64,000 nucleotides of DNA, taken from positions 2,703,001 through 2,767,000 of the forward strand of contig NC_037649.1 of NCBI RefSeq assembly GCF_003254395.2. Direction: 5' to 3'. This DNA comes from Apis mellifera (Eukaryota > Arthropoda > Insecta > Hymenoptera > Apidae). Positions 13,951-26,220 of the stretch are shown here, in pieces. The notes below the pieces were generated by a model. That model ran no database searches. It saw only the letters and a program-made list of their open reading frames with translations, and had not been told where the DNA came from. The translations under genes and the position numbers were made by a program. How positions within the stretch are numbered: the stretch's first letter is position 1; each line of letters begins with the position of its first letter.

Positions 13951-14760
13951 CGTATTTCAATCGATTATTACTGCGACTTTCAATCACCTATATAAAACTC
14001 TTGGAACAATAAACCTTCATATAAATCAACCACACATCGCCCGTAACCTCCACAATAAACGTGCTCTTTCGAAAATTGTACGCGATATTACGCGCGTAAT
14101 ACGACACCGACATAATATACGACGCATAAGCAACGAGAAAACCTTTATTGATGCCTAACTCGATCTTGATCCCAGTTTAATCTTTCTATATGGCAAATCA
14201 GATCTTGAATCTGGGAGATAGCTCGCAACAATTAATGCTTTTAAACTTCCATTCCAAAGAAATCAAACGAAACATATTTGCTCTCACCACTGGCGAAACG
14301 ATACATTCAACGATATCTTAGTTATATATCATTTCGCGTAGAACAGCCATACTTCATTGTTCGACAACAAATGACATCAAGAGAATCGATCTCAAAAATC
14401 GATATTAATTCGAATAGAAAATCGATCGAAATAGCAATCGATCGATAGAAATGAGTTTCGAATGGTTTGGCATTTAACATATGTTTTTCATTGATCGAAA
14501 TTGATAAGTCGATTGTTATCTGAAAATACAAAAAATCATACGTTATGATATGCTGATAAATTGATAATGAGATTGTTCTATTCGAAAGTAGAATATAAAT
14601 AGTTGTGGCCATGCAATTGGTTGTGTTAACTAGAAATCATAAATTTCATATGTTGGTGGAACCGCAACTTGTCATCGCAAGCGTTGATGGACGCTTGTTT
14701 TTCTTGTTTGCGTAAGCGAATTATTGCCTATTGCAGAAATGTTGTTAGAAATATGATTAA
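13951..14760. promoter_or_regulatory. normal-complexity island, candidate cis-regulatory element
   Basis: Contains TACGCGATATTACGCGCGTAA around 14080-14100 and a run of ATCGAT-type motifs (14390-14450). A 96-codon minus-strand frame at 14322-14612 is Ile/Ser-rich and gives no recognisable protein. Function is inferred from complexity only. Confidence 0.3.
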
Positions 14761-16517
14761 TTAAGTGGTTTTGAATTTTTACTTAAATTTGAAGCTGTTA
14801 TAAGCAATGAATTATTAATAAAGTTAAATATTTTATGTTACGATGTTTAGAATATTTGATTATTTTTTCAGATATATGATGTATAATAAGATAGAAACAT
14901 AAGATGATAATAATACATAAACTTAAGTTTAATAATAATTAAATTTTATTTAAATAAGATGAAAATAACAACGATCTTTAACAACGATCATTTAAATAGT
15001 AAATAAATAATAACTATTGTTCATTAATTTTTTCTTGTTTAATAGATATTTCCTTAATTATAGAAACTTTTCGCACATGCAAATTTAAATGGAATTTATT
15101 TTGATTTATTTTTTAGAAAATCAAAAAATGTACGACATTGTAATAATCGTATTTTTAAAATATTAACTAACATTTAAAATATTTTTGGTTATAATTTAAT
15201 GAAAAAAATTAAAATAATAAATTAATATTATATATTATAATATTATTATTAATAATAAAATTTTGTTCACTATTTAGTTATTTAAAGAACATATTATTTT
15301 AAACTTGAAGAAAGAAAACAACTGTGGGTTGTATAAATTGATTGTCATTAGGAATCCATGATTATATAAAATGAAATTTATTATTAGAAAATAAAATAAA
15401 TTGTGGTCATGTTATTTTGTTTGACATTTATTTATATTTCAAAATTTATTTTATATTATGACTATAATTTTATTTTACATTGGAAAAAATAAAAAAAATT
15501 TAAAAATTTCTTAAGATTTAAAATATTTATGTTTATATAAATAATTCTTTTTATATGCACATTAACATTATTATTTAGCTATACTATTTATTTTTAAATA
15601 TATATTATTAAAATTATATTTAAATAAATTCACAATTCAAATTTCTAATAGCAAATATTCAGCTATTAGGAATACAAAATATTAGATTCATTTCATCTTT
15701 ATCAATGCATCGTAAAGAATAACAATTAGCGAAAGATAGATTGCAAGTAAGTAAGTAAGTATTTAAAAAAATTTATGATACATTATTTTGATGTGACATA
15801 TTCTTTATTAAAATACAAAAAAGATTAAGAGTTAATGTAATAATGTAAACATATATCTATATTTTAAATATTCTAAATTCTAAACATATATTTATAAAAA
15901 GAATTCAAATATATAAATAAATGAGTAATGAATGAACTATATAATGAATAATATTTTCATTTTATAATAAATTTTTCTTATAGAAATTTAAAAAAACATT
16001 TTGTAATAAAATTTAAATGAAAAATAATACAAAATACTTCTCGATAGCAAGATTTTTATATCATATGAAACTAAATTAAATCGAAATTAAATCGAAACTA
16101 AATTAATTCGAAAACTTTCAACAATTAAATAGTTCTTAAATTGTCTGAATTTATAATCGTAGTCAAATCACTAATTAAAATAATAACTATTGAAGATATA
16201 ATAAAAGTAGTAAATAGTAAATGAAGAATCAAATAAAAAAGAAAGAATACAATCAAAATAATTATATATATTTAAAAGTAAAATTTTTTTTATGTAATCA
16301 ATAAGTCTTTTCTTTGCATACAAAAAATTTCAAAAACTACAATTTTTTTTCTTCAACTCTAATATTTCAAGATCATATAACAGATACTAGAAAGTTTTTA
16401 AAGAGTATCAAATTGTATCCAAGAAATATAATTTCTGATTTAAAAAGTCATTGATGATCAAATAGTTGATTTACTTTAAACTCAAAAAAAAAAAAATTCC
16501 TATTTTAAATGATGAAA

Positions 16518-16741
16518 TTGTGATAATACAAATAAACAAATAATAAATAACAAATTTATTATTATGACAAAATTATTATTTATTATATTCTATAAAATAT
16601 ATATTTTTAATTTATTTAATTTATTATTATATTTTATTATATTTTTTGTGATAATACAAATAAACAAATAACAAATTTATTATTATGACAAAATTATTAT
16701 TTATTATATTCTATAAAATATATATTTTTAATTTATTTAAT
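16518..16741 (+). repeat. tandem duplication, period 128 bases
   Basis: The segment starting TTGTGATAATACAAATAAAC occurs at 16518-16620 and again at 16646-16741. The copies are nearly identical apart from a deletion of eight bases in the second, so the duplication is recent. Confidence 0.9.
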
Positions 16742-17159
16742 ATTTAATTTTTAATTATTTTAAATCTTCCATCAAAATTAAGTTATTATTTTTCAAATTA
16801 TTTTCATTAATTATATTTTTCGAACTATTTATTTTTTCCTTTAAATTATCTCTTTCTCAATAAATTAATCTTTTGAAATGCATAATATTTTCCGAAATTT
16901 CTAATATGTTAAAAGAAAATATTTACTTGTACAAGATTTAAAATATTTAAAAATAAATCTATCATTTATGTACCAATTTGTGTCAAACAAATTTTAATTT
17001 AATCATTTTTATAATTATTAAATCAAAATAATCTTCAATAAAGTATTTATTATACTAGGTATTTAACACATTCCTAACCTAAATTTTAGAATTTATTAAT
17101 ATTATATATATTAATTTATTATAAATATATATTAGAATTTATTATTTATTTAATATAAT

Positions 17160-17188
17160 ATCGCATCAAGAATGACTCTTGATGTGAT
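17160..17188. repeat. 12-bp hairpin
   Basis: ATCGCATCAAGA (17160-17171) pairs with TCTTGATGTGAT (17177-17188) around a five-base loop, with one G-T pair. A partial third copy (TTGATGTGATAA) follows directly. Confidence 0.8.
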
Positions 17189-17750
17189 TTGATGTGATAA
17201 CTAAATACTCTAAAAGTTAATTACAAATAGTTTGATGAAATTTACGATTCATTTCGAAGAATTATATTTTAAAAATGAAAATCGTTTAAATACATTTCAT
17301 AATGAACTTAAAAACATAATATATGTAATGCAAGAAAATATATAATAAATGAAAATGTTTTAAATATATAATATATGAAACAAAGTGTAAATATGTTACG
17401 AGTATATATTAAAGTATATTATAACGTATATATAAGTAAATTATAAAATAATTATTTCTGGCTTCATTAAAAATATTTATTTTATAATAATATCTAAAAA
17501 TATCTAATATTATTACATTTAAAAATTAAATGTTTATCTACACTATAATATAAAATACTTTCATAATTAAGATTAGTAAATGTAATTATACAGCAAAATT
17601 TAATTATATTTTTATTTATATTGACAAATTATTTTATTAGTGTAAAATATATTTACCTATACAATATATAATAAATAAGTATATAAAATTTAATATATAG
17701 AAGGATATATAAAATTCACGAATAATTTTATAACTTTTTTTCCATAATTG

Positions 17751-19480
17751 TTGTTGTTGTATTTAAAAAGATATCTACATACTTATAAACAGGAGTGTAA
17801 AAACAATCGTCCGCAATGGAAATGCGGAGTTCAATCGTCTGACATTTTAACTGTAACCAGGAACCAGTTTTCGATTCTTACGACATTAATCTATCATTAG
17901 CAATAAAATTATACACTTAAAAACAAGATATTTAAATAATACTGAATTCGATATGTGTTATAAAATCATTTAATAATATAGTTGTCGTGTAATAAGTAGT
18001 AATCGTGTGAACATATAAAAATCTTTTACCGTCTTAAATATAGATGGTTAAATTTATTTTTAGTTCTGACATTCATTCAAGTGATACAATTATGATCATT
18101 TTCTTTCTTACATAGAGATTAATTACTATATGCTGAATTATAAATAATAAAAAAAATTTTAGATTATATCAACCTGTTAATAGGAAATTTAAATATATAC
18201 ATTTAAATGATATATACATATATACATAAAAAACTTTTAATGAATGAAATTTATTTCTCTTTTTTAATATAGAAAGTTAAAATTATATACATTAATTTCA
18301 AAAATTTGCATTGCTAAACAAAATGTAATTTTTATGTAAAATTATCTTTGTCGATTTTTTTAAAGAATATATTCTAGCGCTTTTTAATTTTTGATCAATA
18401 GATTTTTAATTTTAAAAAATTATTTATTCATTCTGTATTATTATATTATTCATTATGTATTATCTATAATTTTTATAGACGTTTAAATTAATGTAAATTA
18501 TATATCTAAATTTATATTGCAAGAAAAAAATAGATATTCATATATGAAGCAAAGTCATAAAGATCTCGAGATTGAATTTGGATAAGCGTCATTTTTCTTA
18601 TAAATTTCCTAATTTAATAGAAATAGATAGAATAAATCTAAAAATTAAAGAGAATTAATAAATAAATTAGAGAAAATTAATAAATACATGATACTATTAT
18701 TAAATTTGCATATACTCAACAGCTTTTTTGCATGTGATAAATATTGGATTGTTTTGAAAATTTATTTCATTATTTATGTGATTGATCTCAAATCTTATGA
18801 TCTGAAAAATATACGATCTAAAGAAATACATATTTATATTAAAACATTTAATTTTCTTTTAGTTTCTAACTCATATATTTCCTGATTAATTTATTCTGAG
18901 TTTTTTGTAAAATTTATCAATTAATAATATTAAAAAATTAAGAAATTATAAATTCATTAGGTTATAGAGTATTCTGTTGTAATTATGTATCAAATAGAAT
19001 AATTAAATAACTTGATGATTTTCTATAATACATCAGTTCTTGAAATAAAATTTTGATTTTTTTTTAAAAAACCATTTTGATTATTTTTCAAGTTACTAAA
19101 TCAAAATCACTTTAAAAAAATACGATAATCATAATTTCAGAAAAATTGAAGTATATTAATAATAAAATATTCTATATGTATATAAGTTAAATAAAATTGT
19201 ATAAAATATTATCGAAATATATAATTCAATTACTATTTAAAAGGAAAATTGAAATGATAGTTTTAAAAAAATATAGGAAGTCACTATAATAAAAATATAA
19301 AAATAATTTTGCAACAATTATATATATAAAAATAAGTCAAAACTAATAAATAACCTAATCATTATCATTATTGTTTTTATCATTATTGTATTAAAAACAA
19401 TTCAAAAAGAATTTAAATATAAATATTTATTTAAATATATTTAAATATTTATTTAATTATATTTAAATATTAATAGCATC
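17751..19480. other. mostly AT-rich non-coding DNA
   Basis: A short normal-complexity patch at about 17790-17885 contains no open frame or RNA fold that I recognise. The rest is AT-rich. Confidence 0.65.
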
Positions 19481-21340
19481 AAAGAGTTTCGTCTATCAAA
19501 TGATATTCATCTTGATTTTGAATCTATCGTTTTTCGATCCTTTGAGTAATGATAATGTCGATAACACAGTGAAATCGCCAGTTAGCTCCTCAGGGTTAGG
19601 AATATATAACGTGGTGCACCTATCAAGTTACTCGGTTAGCCCGTCAACAGACTCATTGCAAGTCACTGCGATTCATTGCAATTCATATCATATTTTTTAT
19701 CTTATGATCGTGTAAAATTATCATAGTGATGTGATTGTGAAATATAATATATTATCAGATAAATATTATTTTAGAATCAATAGTAAATTTTTAAAAAATT
19801 TTTAAAAAATCATAGAAATTTTAGTATCATTTTTAGAATCATCATGTGATTTAAATATGATTTAGATGTGATTTAGATATCAAAGAAATTCGATTATAGC
19901 AAAATTTAGAATTAAAGAAAGACATTGTGCTTAACTATTGATTTGTTAATATCTGACTATTGATTTACATTAATTCGAACATATTTATTGGAAAATTAAT
20001 AATAGACTATTAATTGAATATTAGCAATTGACTGATCACTTATTAGCCATTAGTTATCAAATTTTTTATAGATATTAATATAGATTTAGTTTAGTCGATT
20101 AAGTACATATTAGATTATTCGATCGAATTTTTATTAATATTAGTTTCTTGTTTTTATTTTGTAATTCTATCTATTATTTTATCATTAAGTATAAATAGAT
20201 GAAATATCATTTTATATTATGCAATAATATAAAATAATATGCAATGTCATTATGCAATAAAAATTATTTCAGTAAAAAATAATAAGATTCTCTGATGTTT
20301 ATAAAAAATATCTATACAAATTTATAGATTTGAATTTATTATAAAATATTAATTTGAATATTTTAAAAGTTTATAACAATTCCTAAAATAGTTTTCCCTC
20401 ATGTTGTATTTTTTAAAATGCAAATATATATTTACTATTATTAAAAATTATGATTTTTTATTAATCCTGAAGTTTTTTAAAATATCAATGTTCATAATAT
20501 TTTTTTTAATAAATTATAAATAATTAGATATATTTATAAATTTATAATATTATTTTTATAATTATAAAACATTATGACATAATTAAGCATTATTGCATTT
20601 GAAAAATGTAATATATTTTAATATATTAGTTATTTTTTAAAATAAATATCAATGATTATTTAAAAATGTCAGATTGCAGTAATTTACAAACATTCCATAC
20701 TTTATTATATCTTATACGTTTATCGAAGTATATGGTTACGATTGCTAAAATTAGCATTTGGGATTATTTTTAAATTGCGAAATATTAAATATTTTTTAAA
20801 TGTTCAAATTCATTATTAATATCTAGTATAGCCAAAGGTTATGTATTATGTTGATATGATATGCATATATTTCTACATTTTTGTCGTTTTGACAAATCAA
20901 TGATCAATAATAATAGAAAATTATTAGAAGTAGCGTAACAATTGTTTGTCATTGGATATATATTGCAAATCACTGCAAGTCTTTACATTTATATCGTGAT
21001 TTTCTCTAATATGGTATTGCATATCATAATTGCAATCATGTCAATTATGGGATCATAAAATTATTACTAACTGACATGCAATGGTCATTTATTGTAGGCA
21101 TTGGTCAAAAATTAAAAGTGAAATTTTGTAATATATACATTCCTATTATTAGAATAGCATTTGAAACAGTTTAATATTGCAACATTTAAAAGCAAAGTAT
21201 CAATAGTTATTTTAAAAAGGTAGATATGCAAATTGCTAAGAGTGACTGCAGTTATGATTTGCGTCCGACTGTTATTTCTTATCCGGTTTTGATCGTGTCG
21301 ATTATGGTGGCATAGTTATGTCCACTAGAAGTACAATATA
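19481..21340. other. intermediate-complexity region with diverged internal repeats
   Basis: Less AT-rich than its flanks and full of TTGCAA/TGCAA words. Related segments recur: a CACTGC-containing stretch at about 19665-19700, 20965-21060 and 21230-21320. The last two share ATCATGTCAATTATGG versus ATCGTGTCGATTATGG. Another pair lies at about 20648-20690 and 21197-21240 (ATCAATGATTATTTAAAAA versus ATCAATAGTTATTTTAAAAA). A 71-codon frame at 19500-19715 is not recognisable. It looks like an old, decayed repeat of unknown class. Confidence 0.4.
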
Positions 21341-24300
21341 TTACAAGCTAAAATTTTTTTCATTACGTAATTGAATGGAATATACTGAATTAAAATTAAC
21401 AATTACTCGAAAATGATAGAGATAGACTTATATATGGAATTAGGTAATTACAAAAGTTTTGAAAAAAAATGCAACAAATATAAACATTTTTGGTAAAAAT
21501 CAAAAATAAATATAAAATAAATTATAAATTCTGATTTTATAAAAATCTTTTTAGGAAGTAAAAAATGATTTCTTAATTTTAAAAATAATTATATAAATGT
21601 AATGAGAGTTATTCGTATAAATAATAATTTGAAAAAAAATTTTAGATAAATAAAAATTGAACAAGAAATATTTACTAATTTTTTACAATTTCTTAAATTG
21701 ATTAAAATTAAATATAATAGATAGTTATTTGGAATGAATATTTTTAGTATGTTTAATTTTATATTATTTATTTTATCATAATATTATTTCATTATTATTA
21801 TATTATAATTTTATATATTTTATTATATTTTTATTATGAAAAGAAAGTCAAGCCATCATTTTTTGATTAATTATTTTTATTCTTCTTTAGGAAATTTTAA
21901 AATTATTAAAATATATAAAATAAATTTCAAAAATATATAATATACTTATTTTAATAGTAATTCTTGAAAAAATATAATATAAAATTTGAAATATAACGTA
22001 AGAATATAATGTAAAATATATTTATATAATAAATACCCTGATTTTAAGTAATAATTGAAACTTGATAGCTTTTAAAATTTTATCTTATTTTTTGATTAAA
22101 ATAAAATAATAAAACTATATATATGGAAAATATTTTCATTTATTTAGTCCTTATGATTAATAACTTTTTAAAATGTATATAGTAATTCAATAACTGTAAC
22201 TAGTTATGTTTTATGATTATGAATTTGTTATATGATTATTCAATATAGCCATATTGGTTAACCGGAAGATTATTTTTCATCTCTTGCTCATTTATAAAAT
22301 AGTTAATGGATATGTAATTTACAAATTTTATATTTATCTAAAAAATATATTAATTTTTATAAAAGAATCTTCAACTTAAATTATCATATTATTACATTAT
22401 ATCATATATTATCATATTATATTATATAAGATTATTATTTAATAATCTTATTTTATCATATATTAATAAGATTTATTTATTTATTTATTTATTTTGATTG
22501 ATTAAACTATATATAATATTCATTTAATCAATTATTCTAACGAATTAAGAAAATTTTAATACGGATTATAATTAAACAAAATCGAAATTTAATTTTTAAA
22601 TTCGAAAAAATTGAATTATTCGAAATTTTATGAAATTTATAAATTTTCGAAACTCTTAAAACTTATATTAAAACACTTATTATGTGTTTATTTTCATATT
22701 TTTTTTTTTTTTAATAAATTTTATTACTTTATCTATTTTATCAAAATAAGAATTTTAACAAATTTAAATTTTTATATTTTATTTCGTGTTTTCTTTATTT
22801 CATTTTTATATATTCTCTATATAAATTATTGTAATTAATTAATATACTATTGAAACAAAAATTAAATTCGAAACAAATAATTAAAAACTATATATTTATA
22901 TTGTTACAACATTTTTCTAAATTATTTTATTTTATTATTATTATATTTATATTTATTATATTATTTATACTTTCAAAAATAAGTTAAATCATTCGTAAAT
23001 CTAAATAATAATTTATATATTTAATAACTTGCAAGAATGCTGTAACCATATAAATATATATATAGTTATTTGAAAGTTTCAATTTTCAAAAAATTTCGAG
23101 ATTTGAGTAGATTTTGAAGAATTTTGAAATTTTAAGATAAATATTATCTCTAATTAAAATATAATTTTCTTCAAATGTTCAAAATATTATATATCAAAAA
23201 ATTCCCTTTTCTTTTTTTTTTCTTTTCAAAAGAGAAAGCAAATTCATTTCTAATAAAGTAGAAAATAAATAAATTATATTTAAAAAATTTTAATAATTAA
23301 AAATAGTTACATATTTATAATATTTTGTACATTTTTGCAATATCTAGCATCTTATGTATAATTTATCAATATCTTAAATAATTAATTGAATATTCCAATA
23401 TATCTTTAATAAAATATTATCCATGTTAACAATATTTCATACAATTGTTTGTTTTTTAACTCAAATCTGTTCATACACATTTATACAATTTTACTACAAA
23501 TTTAAAGAATTTCTCTATTCTGACCACATTTTACTATTTTATTACATTCTTTTAATTCATTACTGTCATATAATATTTGAAATATGCTCTAAAGAACCTA
23601 TTAAAACACTCATATAATACATCATTACAATATGTTTAAACATAGCTTTAACATATTTAAAAAAAATAAATCCCAATTATGCTGATAATCAATACATGAA
23701 CAATTAATTTGTTATCGGTTAACCGACACTATAAACAAGTATCGCAATGTATATTGAATTTCGATTTAATCATCCTTTTCTTTCATTTATTATTGGAAGT
23801 TTTCTTTATACTATAAAACCACGTTGTAAGAAGATTGATTTCAACGACAAACCGATCAATATGTCATGAAATCGAGAAATGTTCGGAAGTATCATATTAC
23901 TATTAAATATGTGAAATATAGTCTCAATATTAAAATTATTGATATGTTCTTTATTAAATATACAGTTTTATGAATAATCGTTAATTAATATTAATTCAAT
24001 TTAAAAACATATGTAATAATATATTATATATTTAAATAGTATATCAAAATATATTATATAAAGAATACAAAATAAAAATATATTTGAAATATATATATAA
24101 AAAAAGTATATTTTTAATTTTTAATTTACATGTTTTGTATTCATTTTTCATATACATCATACTTATATGAAATATCTATTTTTGTCAAGTTAATTTCTAA
24201 TCTATTCATAAACTCTTGTATCATATTTATATAATATGTCAATAATAATATAATAGCTGATTAATTCTGATTATAATAAATAAATAATTCTGATATAAAT

Positions 24301-25050
24301 CTTAATCATTTTATAATATTGAATATTAATTCCATATTAGACGTAAATTTATATTTTAAATTTTAATATCCCAATATTACGATAATATGAATATTATAAA
24401 AAAAATTTTTCAAAAATAGAATATGAATAATTAATTAAAAAAAATTTTAATTTTTTAACAAAAAAGAAAAAAGAAAAGGAAAAAAAGAAACTTTCAAATT
24501 TTAAAAAAAAAGGTTCGCAAAATTTCGAATTTCGAATGAATTTAAAAATTAGATTTTGTGATTTCCACTTATTATTTTATTTAGAAATTAATTAAATTTC
24601 TTATACTATTTTTATAGTATTCTTTAATAGAAGATAAACTATAAATATAAATATAAATATAAAAATATGAAATATAAATAAAATAAACTATAAAAAGAAA
24701 TCATAATATAAATTAACATTTTATAAAGATTATTTTTCGATTTATCAAAAAAAGAAAAATTGTTGACATCAGATCTCATTTAAGTAATTATAAGTTAAAA
24801 TTTGAAAGATATATCAATAATAATCTATTTGAGATAAATATAATTGATGATTAACTTGTGTATATCCTTTTATCCTTTCTTATAATTAGTTTTGAATAAT
24901 TATTAATGCGGTAGGAATAGCAATAGTTATAACAGAAATTTAATGATTTAAGAGTAATAATTTATTAATGATATAATAATAAATAAATAAATAAAAAGAA
25001 GAAAAGAAAAGAAAAAACAAGCATTCTAATTTTCGAGAGTTTCGAATTCG
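21341..25050. other. AT-rich non-coding DNA
   Basis: Holds A/T homopolymers, (ATTT)n near 22478 and repeated TTCGAAA/AAATTTCGA words around 22590-22650, 23085-23130 and 24515-24540. Short Phe/Ile/Tyr-rich frames are products of composition. Confidence 0.7.
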
Positions 25051-25510
25051 AATTAAGTTTTCATGAATTCAAAAACTAATTTCGACTCATCTATAATTAT
25101 TAATACTAATAAAAGATTCATAAATGGAAAGAGAAAGAGAAATAGAGGAAGAGGGAAAAAAAAAGCAATACGGTCATTAGGTTTATTTGCTGTAATTGGG
25201 GGAACTTTAACACGCCAAACCAAACACCGGTTATGGTCGCCATAAACCTACCCACAATCACTTAGAGCTGGAGCGCGGTACGCGTTTTTTCCCCTATTTT
25301 ATTCCGCGCAAGCAGCACTCCTAGTGCTATAATCACGAGGATAAGCAATGACGAGGAACAAGACGAAATGAAGAAACGAGAATTCATGGCAATTTACCCA
25401 CCTCCTGCGTGCTTCCTCTCGTCCTTTCTTGTGTCCTGTTCTTGCTACATTTCTCATTACTTCTACACACAGTTCGCGTTTTGATGGATGAAAAAAGAAA
25501 TTTTAATCCT
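25051..25510. promoter_or_regulatory. normal-complexity island, candidate cis-regulatory element
   Basis: CpG-containing segment with GCGCGGTACGCG near 25271 and inverted arms TAGGTTTAT / ATAAACCTA (about 25178 and 25242). Its right end (25409-25502) is one copy of a diverged duplication shared with 26125-26220. Open frames of about 60 codons are not recognisable. Confidence 0.35.
25409..25502 (+). repeat. diverged local duplication, copy 1
   Basis: Begins GTGCTTCCTCTCGTCC and contains TTTCTTGTGTCCTGTTCTTG (25425-25444), identical over 20 bases to 26141-26160. In the frame starting at GTG it reads as a hydrophobic peptide (VLPLVLSCVLFLLHF). Confidence 0.8.
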
Positions 25511-26124
25511 TATATTTGGATACATATATTATCTTTTAACTTAACATAAAACTAAGAATTTATTATTATTTCTAGTGATGAGCGTGATATCAGTTTTTTC
25601 TTCATTTCATTCTTCATTTCATTCTTCTTCATTTTCAAAATCAAATATTTATTTGAAGATTCATAACATAAAAAAATAAAAAACTCAAAATCGATATACG
25701 TTATTAATATATGTATCAATATATGATAATATTAATCTAAAGTAATAATATTAAAATAATGTCAAAAATATCGAAATTATTCAAACCAGTTTTGAATTTT
25801 TGAATATTTGAATAGAAATCGAAAAGAATCAAATTTCAAAATTATGTTTATTATATTATATTATGTTTAATAATATTAAATGTGAAAAACAAAAATATAA
25901 TAATATAGAATAACATACTAGTATTTTTACAACAAGAAATATAAATTACTAGCATATCGATATCAATTCTTTTTAAGATATTTTTAATGATTTGCTTCTT
26001 TTGATAATTAGAGAATCATATGTACTTGTAATACTCTAATGGCTCTTTATCATTAACATTATTAACATTAACATTAACATTAACAAGAATCAATAAATAT
26101 TGTTTGAAAAGTATCGGTCTATTA
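25511..26124. other. AT-rich spacer between duplicated copies
   Basis: Contains a (ATTAAC)n-like hexanucleotide repeat at 26052-26084. No gene recognised. Confidence 0.65.
26052..26084 (+). repeat. (ATTAAC)n hexanucleotide repeat
   Basis: About five units, one interrupted. It is not the insect telomere repeat TTAGG. Confidence 0.85.
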
Positions 26125-26220
26125 GTGCTTTCTCTTGTTATTTCTTGTGTCCTGTTCTTGTCATGTTTCTCATTATTATTTTACATATTCATCATTTCAC
26201 AGATGAAAGAGAAAGTTTTA
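26125..26220 (+). repeat. diverged local duplication, copy 2
   Basis: Begins GTGCTTTCTCTTGTTA. It aligns with copy 1 with little or no gap through the shared ATGAAA(A/G)..GAAA.TTTTA end, 716 bases downstream. The same frame reads VLSLVISCVLFLSCF before stopping. This copy has lost most CpG. Confidence 0.8.

Larger units (their letters stand above)
14761..17750. other. AT-rich non-coding DNA with a local duplication and a hairpin
   Basis: Holds the 128-base-period duplication (16518-16741) and a 12-bp hairpin (17160-17188), listed separately. No gene recognised. Confidence 0.7.

Noticed and set aside
26052..26084. ATTAAC repeat as an interstitial telomere
   Set aside because: The unit does not match TTAGG and only about five copies are present.
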